From a virus, in IMG/VR virus record IMGVR_UViG_3300006026_000017, positions 1 to 55,303 of that record: a stretch of DNA of 55,303 nucleotides. One strand, given 5' to 3'. The stretch's first letter is position 1. The number at the start of each line of letters is the position of its first letter. Below are positions 38,301-46,300 of this stretch, in pieces. Below the pieces are notes generated by a model that was given only the letters and a program-made list of their open reading frames with translations, ran no database searches and was not told where the DNA came from. The position numbers and the translations under genes are program-made.

Positions 38301-38715
38301 TGAATTATATAACAAAGAGGGTCAATTTGGAAATTCTTTAAAAGTTGGTTATCCATTCTTTGTATCAAATAGTACGGTAGGCACTGGAGTTACATCACTT
38401 ACAGGTGCAGGAGTTACTATTGGAATTGGAACTACATCAATTGATAATATCTACGAAGTTGCAGAAGTTTCAATATCACCAAATAATGATAAAGTTGGAA
38501 TTGTTACATGTAGAGCTATTGTTGCTGATTTAAATTACAATCCCGCAAATACAAATTTTGGAAAGTTCTCTTGGGGAAGATTTTCAAATTTAACTAGAGA
38601 ATCGGCACAACAATTTACTATTTCTGGAAATACTGTTTCTGGATTATCTACATATCCACAAATTCAAAGAAGGGGATATGGACTTCGTGATAGTGGATCA
38701 TATTCCAATTCATAA
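26314..38715 (+). CDS. Giant baseplate/virion protein with YHYH domain (4133 aa)
   Basis: The N-terminus (ARIKVSQIIKNQIPEFISSN, NFVEFLKQYYI) is the start I associate with the large structural protein after gp6 in cyanophages; by position it corresponds to T4 gp7, which is only about 1030 residues. Residues about 1205-1365 form a YHYH domain (HSPIIGWAYDGNPIYGSFGY, LDEHNGRFTKTPDFPNGTYA). Much of the rest is built from beta repeats (GSGYE-x-P, VGIGTT, GIGST) that suggest a long fibrous or beta-helical structure. The C-terminal 500 residues include the ILQIPGESYNF segment shared by such proteins. One uninterrupted reading frame of 12.4 kb, started two bases after gp6. Assembly of the repeats should be confirmed. 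Confidence 0.85.
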   Translation: MADTKFDARIKVSQIIKNQIPEFISSNEENFVEFLKQYYISQEYRGSSLDIGSNFDQYLKLDNLTHDTVSREYVLTQNVFYSDDVIHVDSTSGFPDEYGLLKINNEIITYTGKTSTSFTGAIRGFSGVESFDAEDRGQKNLVFRSSSVETHSTNDKVLNLSNLFLKEFFKKLKYQFLPGLEEIDFASGLNLGTFIKESKSLFQSKGTVDSFKILFKVLYNVDAKIIDTEEFLIKSSSAEYIRRKVLFARLRSGTNPTKIIGQTLISSDGTASAPISEIDYYPSTGGDDIYRISIFEGYNDRDLLIGSFKETPVSKVIGDVSAGSQTITVDSTVGLPSSGNVISGNNSISYTRKSVNQLFGCSGILENISDSDEIKSSDYVYSYEDGDVNKIVTFEVKNILSEFNFDSNYNLVEENDPISINNLGEYVEDVGEDNTYKQFVFNSWIYNTSSRFQIESSSSNTSHILREHPNKNSLKVGDDIQIFYRGSIQPIGEATVLSIFANQSNSTKGDLIISNLVLNNPNIDLTEGLNLDIRRVIKKAKISSTSIPLKYSDVMANIQNTYDEDSKNIYVATNSIPDYEINAEDISLEIQSLDAVSNNTIIFSSETSLKFLLGDKITYTHSADGNAIIGLENNKEYFVKVQNQNAIKLYTSLSAVVTDTFLTLSTESLTASSHKFTLSKLFSKEIVPSLSLRKFPLESSKNTRTKIKTIPNTTVATLINGVEVSTYKDVDRVFYGPIQKIDILEQGENYDVVNPPQIQISDPTGIGGTTCLVSPIISGSVKSILLDVKDIPIKKISSVSISGGNGTGCVLEPVIENKHREIEFDATISVNASTDSISFVNNHYFSDGQRVVYNKNNNDPIGIGTFGGSNLDQNKFLLNGGSYFVKYITAKSIGLYESLNDYIAGINTVGFTTTNTAGIHKIRTFDYDKLLTDIRVIEPGSGYEHRSIIITPENRNISISTTRSSINFKNHGFKDGSIVKYTSTSEISGLNNSQNYHLIKLDDDSFRLANDQIDYSKKKYINFGDIGGNVDHIFNYSSITVDINVSYANTGQIITATPVVRGEIIDISINESGSKYGSEVLNYENPPLVFIKNGKGAVVSPVIINGIIDSVTVLNGGSEYYSLPDLIINTKSGAGAKLKPIIDTSTGKLTGVFVVKGGIGYKQSDTIDVETVGKGCKINPRIRPLTINSNSKFGDETIRPIINTQEATYTVLGYLDKLRESLKDNFGTENSGSEHSPIIGWAYDGNPIYGSFGYINPNDATAVKRIESGYTLDSSKIYDRPSLTSFAEGIFVEDYVFDGSGDLDEHNGRFTKTPDFPNGTYAYFSTIIPDPSIPGKFLPDFPYFIGDTYKSDLLDGVLDQNQENFDLQNSGLLRNTAPYRLGQKFSKNDYVDFEFIDRFDAAKIDFSSKGDISSFSIDVDGFDYKVGDPLTFDNSKVQGSGVSAEVSEVKGKDITSVSYTELKESNVVLEKESFGLRLHVNPYHTFNNQSYVKIDNESTNIPGLSGFHKINVEYNTSVLSEEIVINSGIVTDIFVSSIPKTISIGSTIGIGTENMEVLNVFNNSRIVRAKRSVLGIAHSVGSVVTYRPDSFTIPFVIDEIDSFKNKKVYFNPTQSIGIGTTPGNSSEVSYTINNIENTISLLNGSIYLPNHGFKDKEKVTIARPSGTSAITVHNNSTGNQFQLLNSVENETVYIIKKSDDIVGIITSLTGIGNSDSGLSFVTNGTNDHEYYFQSQNNQITVDASEINATVSVSTSHGLQKDDIVKLNVIPNNNVGIGSSTSLKSIFNTNIQRILINPVGFNSSGINTTNNSITIPNNNFSTGDKVFYEADIEASGLSTGSYYYILKLSDDVISLSETLYDATSKNLAVVSIGGTGGSSQKLSLVNPQINVIKNNNLVFDISDSSFANKTIKFFKDNNYVNEFISTSDETSFNVIGVGTPGQSGAKVTLNYTDSIDYDLYYIVEDLVEGAFVLPDKDVRSFSKISYIDSFYNNTFTVSSVGLTTFAVNLVGLPEVSQYTTGDVKSFEYSTNSKTAIGPISKIRKVSPGFNYKSLPSFTGVESDLGDGAGISLLTNTIGVPQSINIVNTGFSFPTDKTLSPSGILPIIANLKENQQILDITVTSGGSGYYSEPSMVLVDSETRKSVDTASFIAELDGSSISRVVSVNATGLDLKKYELISTNNTNGILINTIEYQSGIVTCILSTPIGGFLTPPFAANDQIFVEGVEKTDTSGDGFNSTDLGYRYFTVLEYQNTSPAKIVFDISKFTSDPGTPIKTQTFASVVNKSALPTLEVTLEESPFIPNEEILIDIGNGYVLSDNIIISSEANIAKIDGPDFIKVGYSIKGISSGSTAKINKITSLSGRFKINPVYSTSDGWRSNTGALSEDYQVLSDNDYYQKLSYSIKSPISYETLIDPVNKLVHSTGLKNFADVGITSSVSIGLGDTTSTLSIVIDFASDLRIDRIKEFDIVKDIDVVLEKDLNPGNIDQYIKKSKYVEFQNKNLTDYFVCKTNRVLSIDNVENEFSSVTFGQEKYVDLITYPRFLKYSSFLVQSVGIGSTEQQFDDLVVLNDNLNSYTINRGTLVNSNEIEYYSEVGGFLDEFGNLSLRYEPEDPFEKTYNIKVYRNNFDTGLSGIGTTSIGFVDITSNVKTVGVGSTSQIVGIATSSTEAILTEIIAIDSLTDKINFFEVATVNNGTISNHAEYYFDTENLIGKSSDPFVSIGSTIDTNGTLKINLTNLKSNNIIYKTKTINIGPSSVGLGSTYRFLANGQPEGSERSAFLQSTHVETGNLSVGLGTIIASFDSNTVASSKSLVKIKNIDSGNTSVHQILLLDDKTDTFIMPKFYVSMASTTGIGTFDSNIVGGNANLLFYPDFNANYEISMYSQVLYRELDIENITLDKEYGNIIESIKNSRFNAINGDGNDQLEFEMEYNGVPIFQKTFDPTDTAKLNRSTGVFSINDHFFSNNESLTYTPTSTFLGVAATSIGIGTTSVGGTVFVGDFIAGLSTITGISSSLLEFFEVGQTVSGPSVPASTQIVSIGNTFQYFIGNVVGVGSTVITGIANTSIFKVNAGIFSGDGTSLGTIQSIGQETVTSNQTIDVGIGRTYYTDNVGLGISLSNVSTASTIRQSYVCGLTTDVCPSNVFAIVSDPNTFKLTGTNNSSVAFTFTNTGGGNAHTLTMNKNIEKTLINIDGITQHPIAFSPISYTINDNITNSQEYIRLSGISTINPRDLLKIDDEYLEVIIVGLGTTASGPITRTGTTPLIKAKRGAVGSVASTHTSGSTAQLYKGSYNIVGNKLHFTSAPKGSGENDRENSSGIKFERSSFNGRVFLRQDYSKNIIYDDISSKFNGIGRTFTLKNSGQDVDYVEPGSGFLYVNEIFQTPTTANNEGNNYDLNDNGSTTDIVFTGIKDPVDDDIIISNSDVNQNGIPRGGIIVSLGSTPGLGYAPLVGASVTAVVGAGGSIVSVGLGTTDHPGSGYNGLIGIAVTVFEENHVGTEASVVATVGLGGTLTFTVDNGGTGYTNPQIFVSDPSYSNLNAIGISRLGIGTTTDTGIGFAVNLEVGAASTTGIGSTYFEVTNFEVINNGYSFNRGDKFTIVGLVTDANLSEPIHNFELEVLETYHDNFALWQFGEMDFIDSIKLSQDGEKVRFPLYYNGDLLNFERDLSDPNSIPIDLKELLVIYINGILQIPGESYNFDGGTSIVFSSAPDAEDDVDIFFYRGTRGVDSKIETINEIVGIGDQIQIMKEPNFVLTRDQNPRTIFDIRESDLIETNIYTGPGISTEGDAQSSQFITNEKFVDIIPQKSDIIINGNEISKSRNRIASKVYPTSRLISDLSSSDSQIFVDDAQSFDYEENELSINIPEFDLIILEGVDKTPAQLQVVVSSASTISSINIISGGSGYEVGSVDVEFSNPSNGIGAGIGTIAQATATVSAAGTVSSISVTNGGFGYSTANLPQVLVPLPTNKIENVTSVKFVDGFSGIITGVTTTTTSGNPAIRFELYNKEGQFGNSLKVGYPFFVSNSTVGTGVTSLTGAGVTIGIGTTSIDNIYEVAEVSISPNNDKVGIVTCRAIVADLNYNPANTNFGKFSWGRFSNLTRESAQQFTISGNTVSGLSTYPQIQRRGYGLRDSGSYSNS

Positions 38716-38729
38716 GTGCAATTAAGTCA

Positions 38730-38737
38730 ACTAAATA
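38730..38737 (+). promoter_or_regulatory. Late-promoter-like box ACTAAATA
   Basis: CTAAATA in the 40-base spacer after the giant gene, 18 bases before the gp8 start. The same core precedes 4269 and 10617. A second AT-rich box (AAAATAACTAAA) follows. Confidence 0.5.
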
Positions 38738-38755
38738 AAAGAAAAAATAACTAAA

Positions 38756-40339
38756 ATGTCTGGAGCTATTGTAACAGATCAATTTAGAGTTTCTAATGCG
38801 GAAAATTTCGTAAATTCTTTTGATCTCAATACAAATTCATATTATCTATTTGTTGGATTGGCTAATCCAACAGAAGATTATTTTGGTAGAAGCACTTCTT
38901 GGAATGTTTCGACCCCTTCACCAAAGGATGATTTTTCAAATACTGCACATACCAAGGATACGATTATTTTTGGCAAAAAAATAACTTCCGTTGGTTTAAG
39001 AAGATTAGTAAAGAAAAGATCATGGGTTTCCGGTACGAAATATGAAATGTATAGAGATGATTATAACTCCTCAAATCGCTCTCCAATAACAAATTCCAGC
39101 AGATTATATGACACAAGTTATTATGTAATAACATCTGAGTTTAAAGTTTATATTTGTATAGATAATGGATCTTCTGGAGATAATTTAACGGGAAATCCAT
39201 CAATTGATGAACCAAGATTTACTGGTTTAGAACCTGCTGCAGCAGGTTCTAGTGGGGACGGATATCTCTGGAAATATCTGTTTACTATCGATCCTACAGA
39301 TGTTATAAAATTTGACTCTACAGATTATATTCCTCTTCCAAATAATTGGAATACAACTGATAATGCGGTTTTAAAAAATATCAGAGAAAATGGAAATTCT
39401 GATGCAAATAACAATCAAATAAAAAAAGTTTATATTGCAAATAAGGGTTCTGGATATAGTGGATCTGGAGTTTGTGACATATTAGGCGATGGAACTGGAG
39501 GAAAAGTTCAAATTGAAATTAATGGAACTGGAGAAATCACTTCTGCAATAATTACAAAAGGTGGAAGTGGATATTCTTATGGAATTGTTGATTTAGATCC
39601 ATTTAATGAATCTGTATTTTCTGATGCAAATATTAATAATCATGCGGAATTAATTCCAATTATTCCCCCATCAAAGGGACATGGATATGACATATATCAA
39701 GAATTAGGTGCTGACAAAATTCTTTTATATGTTCGTTTTGACGATAGCAGTAGAGACTTCCCAACCACAACAAAATTTTCCCAAATTGGTTTGATTAAAA
39801 ATCCTAAAAAATATGGTGTAGATGAATTATTTACCGATTCTCAGTTTAATGGACTTCATGCAGTTAGATTGAGTACCGCCATTCAATCACCAATTATTGG
39901 AGAAATAATCGAACAATCCTATACTGATAATAATTCAAATTCAGTAAAAGCTAGAGGTTATGTTGCTTCTTATGATGATTCTACTAGAATTTTAAAATAT
40001 TATCAAGATAGAAGTTTGTATTTTGCGGATGAAAAGACTCATAAAGATAGTAAAGAAAATAGAACCGTAGAAACTAGAGGAGTTTTACAAATCACCTCTA
40101 CTGGGGGTAATATTTCATTTTTAAGTAGCAGTCAAACATCATCTGTAGATTCTACTCTGAATGGATCAACCATGACAGTTGATGGTAGTGTTATTGATTT
40201 GGGCGTTTCATTTACAGATGGTGTTGCTGCACCGGAGATAAATAAAAACACGGGTGAAATACTTTATCTAGATAATAGACCTGTGATTTCTAGAAATACT
40301 AGACAAAAAGAAGATATCAAAGTAATACTGGAATTCTAA
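38756..40339 (+). CDS. gp8: Baseplate wedge subunit gp8
   Basis: 527 residues against 334 in T4. The start AIVTDQFRVSNAENFVNSFD, the segment GSSGDGYLWKYLFTIDPTDV (T4: GDGYVWEYLF) and the end LDNRPVISRNTRQKEDIKVI (T4: ENRPPIIMAMDQTEEINILF) identify gp8. The extra length lies mainly in the middle, including a GSGY repeat (NKGSGYSGSGVCDI, GGSGYSYGIVDL) like those in the giant proteins. gp8 dimers bind gp7 and gp6 in the wedge. A 24-bp perfect palindrome lies within the gene at 39228. Confidence 0.93.
   Translation: MSGAIVTDQFRVSNAENFVNSFDLNTNSYYLFVGLANPTEDYFGRSTSWNVSTPSPKDDFSNTAHTKDTIIFGKKITSVGLRRLVKKRSWVSGTKYEMYRDDYNSSNRSPITNSSRLYDTSYYVITSEFKVYICIDNGSSGDNLTGNPSIDEPRFTGLEPAAAGSSGDGYLWKYLFTIDPTDVIKFDSTDYIPLPNNWNTTDNAVLKNIRENGNSDANNNQIKKVYIANKGSGYSGSGVCDILGDGTGGKVQIEINGTGEITSAIITKGGSGYSYGIVDLDPFNESVFSDANINNHAELIPIIPPSKGHGYDIYQELGADKILLYVRFDDSSRDFPTTTKFSQIGLIKNPKKYGVDELFTDSQFNGLHAVRLSTAIQSPIIGEIIEQSYTDNNSNSVKARGYVASYDDSTRILKYYQDRSLYFADEKTHKDSKENRTVETRGVLQITSTGGNISFLSSSQTSSVDSTLNGSTMTVDGSVIDLGVSFTDGVAAPEINKNTGEILYLDNRPVISRNTRQKEDIKVILEF
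39228..39251 (+). repeat. 24-bp perfect palindrome inside gp8
   Basis: TAGAACCTGCTG is followed directly by its exact reverse complement CAGCAGGTTCTA. It encodes LEPAAAGS next to the conserved GDGYLWKY. A perfect palindrome this long is not expected by chance in a 55 kb window. Confidence 0.85.
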
Positions 40340-40342
40340 AAA

Positions 40343-43300
40343 ATGTCCCAAAAAACTAATTTAAATTCAAGTCCATATTATGACGATTTTGACTCTGGAA
40401 AAAATTTCCATCGCGTTTTATTTAAACCAGGATTTCCAGTTCAATCGAGAGAATTAACAACTTTGCAATCAATATTGCAAGATCAAGTCGAAAAATTTGG
40501 ATCACATTTTTTTAAAGAAGGATCTGCTGTTATTTCTGGTGGCGTAAGATATGAGAGTCAGTATTATGCGGTAAAAGTTAAATCTGTTGTATCTGGAATT
40601 AATATATCATTATATTTAAATAATCTTGTTGGTAAAGAAATCAAAGGTCAAGATTCACAAGTTACTGCAAAAATTAGATCAGTTTTACCTGCATCAGAAT
40701 CTGATGAGGGATATAATACTTTATATGTAAAATATGATCAGGGAAATAGTAGTTTTGAATTCCAACCATTTATTGATAGTGAAGGATTAGTCGTTCAAGA
40801 ATCTGTTGTTTATGGAAATACAACGATTGCTTCTGGTGACTTAGTTGCGGAGTGTATTGATTTTAGTGCTACCGCAATTGGATCATCATATTCAATTTCC
40901 GATAGTGTTTATTTTATTAGAGGTCATTTTGTCAATATTCTTGGACAAGAATTAATATTAGATCAGTATACAAATACACCTTCTTATAGAATTGGTCTAG
41001 AAATAAGTGAAGAAATTATAACTGCTAAAGATGATAATACATTATATGATAATGCAAAAGGATTTTCGAACTATGCTGCTCCAGGTTCAGATAGATTAAA
41101 GATCACAGCAAAACTTTCCAAAAAATTGATATCAGACTTTGATGATAAAAATTTCATAGAAATCGAAAGAGTTAATAACGGTACAATAATTACTAGAAAT
41201 GAACCGACCAATAATTACAATATTTTAGAAGATTATTTTGCAAAAAGAACATTTGAAGAATCTGGAAATTATTCGGTAAAAAATTATAATATTGAACTTC
41301 AAGAGAGTTTAAATGACAGAGTATCTTCGAATGGTTTGTACTTAAATACAGAACTCACACTGGATGGAAATACTCCTTCGGAAGATTTATCAATTCTAAA
41401 AATTTCCCCAGGAACTTCATATGTAGAAGGGTATAAAATTGACACTCAAAGTACTTATATTGATGTAGAAAAACCTAGAGAAACTTCACAATCAACACAA
41501 ACGTCCGTTCCTTTCGAAATGGGCAACCTATTGAAAGTTAATAATGTTTCAGGCACTCCTATAATTGGAATCAATAATAATTCATACTTAAATTTACAAA
41601 GTAGAAGAAAAGAATCTACAATTGCAGGAGCAGGGACAACAATTGGACAGGCAAGAGTTTATAACTTTTCTCCCAGTGAAACATATGAAAATACTTCCTC
41701 GCAGTGGGATTTATATCTTTTTGATATTCAAACATATACTATATTAACATTGAATGATGCTGCTTCACTTACAGCATCAACTAATATAAAAGGTAGAAGT
41801 AGTGGTGCTAGTGGATATGTTGTATCTGTAAATGGTCAAGAAGTTACTTTAAACCAAACTTCTGGTTCTTTCTTGCAAGGTGAGCAAATTTTAATTAATG
41901 GAACTACTGAAACAAGTAGATCTATCAAATCTATAAAAATATATGATGTATCTGACATTAAATCAGTATATCAAAATACTGAAGTACTTTCTGGGTTTTC
42001 CACTGATTTTGTTGCAGATTCTGTTTTAGAAAAACAAATTGGAAATAATTTCAGTATAGTTGATACCTTAGAGATTAATGGGGGGATTGCAACCTGCCCA
42101 GGAAAAAGTTTTGTTGGAATAAAAAGCGATACAATCATTAGATATCAGAGATCTGGAATTGATTCAGAGACTTTTAACAGAGTTGAATCTGTTTCCGATG
42201 ATGGATCATCAATTACATTATCGGGATTATCTACAGTTTCAAATGTTTGTGATGGTGCAATTGCTAATGGACAATCGGTAACATTCTCATTTGGTTTTCC
42301 AACAATTTCAAATAAACAAAACGCTTCTTTGTTTACGGAGTTACCAGCATCGAATATTGCCGAAGTAAATTTTTTAAATTCTAATATCAATATTTCCAAG
42401 CAAATAACTTCAAAGTCTACAGATAGTAGTGGACGATTAACTGTTAGTCTTTCTGATGTGGGAATATCCAGTGCATTTTTTGATGCTTTTGATGAAGAAA
42501 AATATTCTATTATCTATTCGGATGGTTCTATTGAACCATTATCTTCAGATCAATTTTCTCTCCAAAATAACATTGTCACGTTTAAAGGTTTAAGAACCTC
42601 CCAATCATCAGTTACAGTAAATACGTCACTCAAAAAATCATCAATTGTAAATAAATTAAAAACATTAGATAGAAGTCAAAAAACTTCCATTGCATTTACT
42701 AGATCGGGAATTTCTACTTCATATGGATTAACTTCAAATCCATATTATGGTTTGAGAGTTGAAGATGATGAAATTTGTCTGAATACTACAGATGTATTAA
42801 AATTATTGGCAATATATGAATCTATTGATGGTGCTGCTCCAGTATTAGATACACTTTCCTTTAACTCTTCTTTAGGTTTAGATACAAATTCTATCCTTGG
42901 AGAACAAGTGATAGGAAAAACTAGCAATGCAGTTGGCCAAATTGTAACTCGCAAATCAACATCCGAAATAGAAATTGTATATTTAAATGATCAAAAATTT
43001 GATCCGGGAGAAACAGTTTTATTTAAAGAATCTTTAATAGAAAGTCCAATTTCATCAATAACTATTGGACAATATATAAACAGAATTGGAGATTATACCT
43101 TAGATAATGGACAAAAAAATGAATATTATGGATATTCTAAAATTGTTAGAAAGTTTGGAGTCAGGTCTCCATCAAGAAGATTATTAGTCATATTTGATAA
43201 ATATACGTCAACTGGTTCAATGGGAGATGTATTTACAATCTCTAGTTATGATACTGGACTTGAAAATATTCCACTCAATTCATCTGGTGTCAGATTATCT

Positions 43301-46300
43301 GATCTTTTGGATTTTAGACCAAGAGTTTCTGATTTTAACGTTGTAACAGCAACAAGATCTCCATTTGATTTCTTATCCAGAGATTTTTCTGCAACTTCAT
43401 TTGAGGTCATTTCGCCTAATGAATCTTCTACATTATTCTATTCAAATTATTTGCCCAGAATAGATAAACTCGTTTTAGATAAACAAGGAAAGTTTAGATT
43501 AATAAAAGGAAATCCTGAGATAAACCCATCAGAACCTTCAAATAGATTTGGTGGAATGGAAATTGCTTCCATAGAACTGCCAGCATATCTTTTTAATTCC
43601 AGAGATGCAAAAATATCTCTCATAGATAATGCAAGATTTACTATGAAAGATATTGGTAGAATAAGAGATAGAGTCGAAAACTTGGAAAGAGTTACTTCAC
43701 TGTCGCTTTTGGAATTGGATACAAAATCATTGCAAATTAAAGATAATGATGGATTTTCAAAATTCAAATCTGGATTTGTTGTTGATGACTTCAAAGATTT
43801 ATCTTTAGTTAATATTAGTGATCCCGATAATAATATTATTATTGACATTAATAATAATCAATTAGTTACTGATAGAGACGAATTTTCATTAAAATCCATT
43901 TTAGCACCAGCACAATCTTTAAATTTGAATACCTTAGATTATAATACAGATTACGAATTATTTGATAGTAATCTCAAAAAAACTGGAGATGTTGTTACTC
44001 TCGATTATGTTGAAGAAGAATGGGGAGTTTTAACTCAACCATTAGCAACTAGAGTATCAAATGTCAATCCATTTAACGTAATATCCACAACTGGAACAAT
44101 TACGCTTTCTCCAAGAAATGATACATGGACAAGAACGATAGTTGTTCAAGGTGCTGCCAGAACTAATTGGATTGCTTGGTGGAGTGGAGCAGAAACATTT
44201 GAGAATAGATTGACGAGTGAATTAATTAATAGAACTGCTGATCCCTTTATGAGATCCAGAAATGTTGAATTCCAATCAGCTTCTTTACCTTCACTGACAA
44301 GATTTTATTCTTCTTTAGATTCAAACTCCCAAGTTGATATTATCCCAAAATTATTAGAGATATCTATGGTTAGTGGAGTTTTCCAAGTTGGAGAAACTGT
44401 GCAAGGGTTTGTTGGCGATCAAAAAATAATTACTTTTAGAGTAGCAACTCAATCTCATAAGAGAGGTCCATATAATGCTACAATTAATGATGAGGGAGCA
44501 CAATTTTACACATATAATCCATACGACAATCCCAATTTAGTTCCTTTATCTGGTTATAATTCTGCATCAACTGTTCTGAATGTTGATATTTCATCATTAG
44601 CAGAAGAAGCAGTTGGAGAATTTAATGGAAGAGTTGAAGTAGGAATGACTTTGATTGGTACTACCTCTGGAGCAGAAGCAACTTTAACAAGAAATCGATT
44701 GATAAGTGATTATGAAGGACATATTTTAGGTTCTTTCTTCATAAGAGATCCTAATCAAAGTCCTCAACCTTCTGTTAGGATAACGACTGGAGAAAAAACA
44801 TTCAAACTAAGTTCTAATATAAATTCTTCCGAGGTTTTACCAGAAGGTTATGTAGTATCTACTGCAGAAGGAAATTACACTTCTGAAGGAACTGTTCAAA
44901 CTATTCAAGAATTCTTATTAACAGTAAGAAGGCAAGCACCTCCTCCACCACCTCCACCGCCACCACCACCAGTAAACTGGGGAGATCCTTTGGCGCAATC
45001 ATTTGCAGTTACAGATGATAGTGGATATATTTCATCAATTGATCTTTGGTTCTATCAAAAGGATACATTTCAACCTGTTATACTTGAACTTAGAACAATG
45101 GAACTGGGTCTCCCAACTACTCAGTTGGTTAGTAATAATTCAGTTATTGAAATACTTCCTGAGGACATTGTCGTTTCTACAGATGGACGAAATAGTGCAT
45201 TTACCAGAGCAACATTCCCAAGTCCTGTTTATGTTGAGAGAGGACAAAGTTATGCGATAGTTTTACTGTCCCCATATTCAAACAATCATTATGTTTGGAC
45301 CGCTAAAATGGGGGAAAGCACTTCAGAAACTAAAAATTTACCAGATTCTGAAACAGTTATCTATTCTAGACAATATATTGGTGGCACTCTATTCAAATCG
45401 CAAAATGGAGTAACTTGGTCTGCAGACCAACTTGAAGACATGAAGTTCAGAGTCAATAGATGTAGATTTACTTCTACTGAAGGCACTGCATATTTTTATA
45501 ATCCATCTCTCCAAAGAACATCTCTTAAAAGGGATTTTAACTCACCAAGTACTTATTCAACAGAAAATAATCCAATAACTGTCTATCCAAGAAAATTAAA
45601 TGTTGGTCTTCAAACAACATTTGATTCTGGATCTATACTTACAGTTGGCAGAAAGGTGGGAACAGATGGTTCATCAACAACTGGAATTATTGAACAAGTT
45701 GGAGGAGAAATTCTTACAACAACTCTAACAAATGTTGGAGTTGGATATTCTGTGGGATCATATTCTAATGTTCCTCTTTACAATATATCAGGATCTGGTA
45801 GTGGAGCACTTGCAAATATTGTCATAAATTCTTCCGGAGAATTATCTAGTTTATCAATAGCATCTAGTGGAATTGGTTATGTTCAGGGAGATGTTCTTGG
45901 ATTGACTACTTCTAACGTTGAGAAAGGTTCTGGAGCAAGTATAACAGTTGCATCCACCAGAGGCATCAACATGCTGTATCTTACAGATGTTGTTGGGGAA
46001 ACTTTCTATCCTAATGGTACTACTGCATTATCATATTATAATGGAAATACTGCAGTATCTTTGGGATCAACATATACTACCAGTAGTGTAGTTTCCGAAG
46101 AAATATACAGTGGAAATGTTTTTGAAGTTTATGATCACAGTCATGGAATGCACGCTTCTAACAATTCTGTGAAAATTTTTGGAGTTGAACCAACCACAGT
46201 TGGAGTTAAACTTTCACAAGATTTAGTTGCAGACTCAAATACATTAACTGTAGATAATGTTGGAATATTTACAACATTTGAAGGTCAACCAGTAGGATCT

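Noticed and set aside
45003-45260. Plus-strand ORF nested in the 2354-residue gene
   Set aside because: Out-of-frame shadow of a conserved segment (WGDPLAQSF domain), with no ribosome-binding site.
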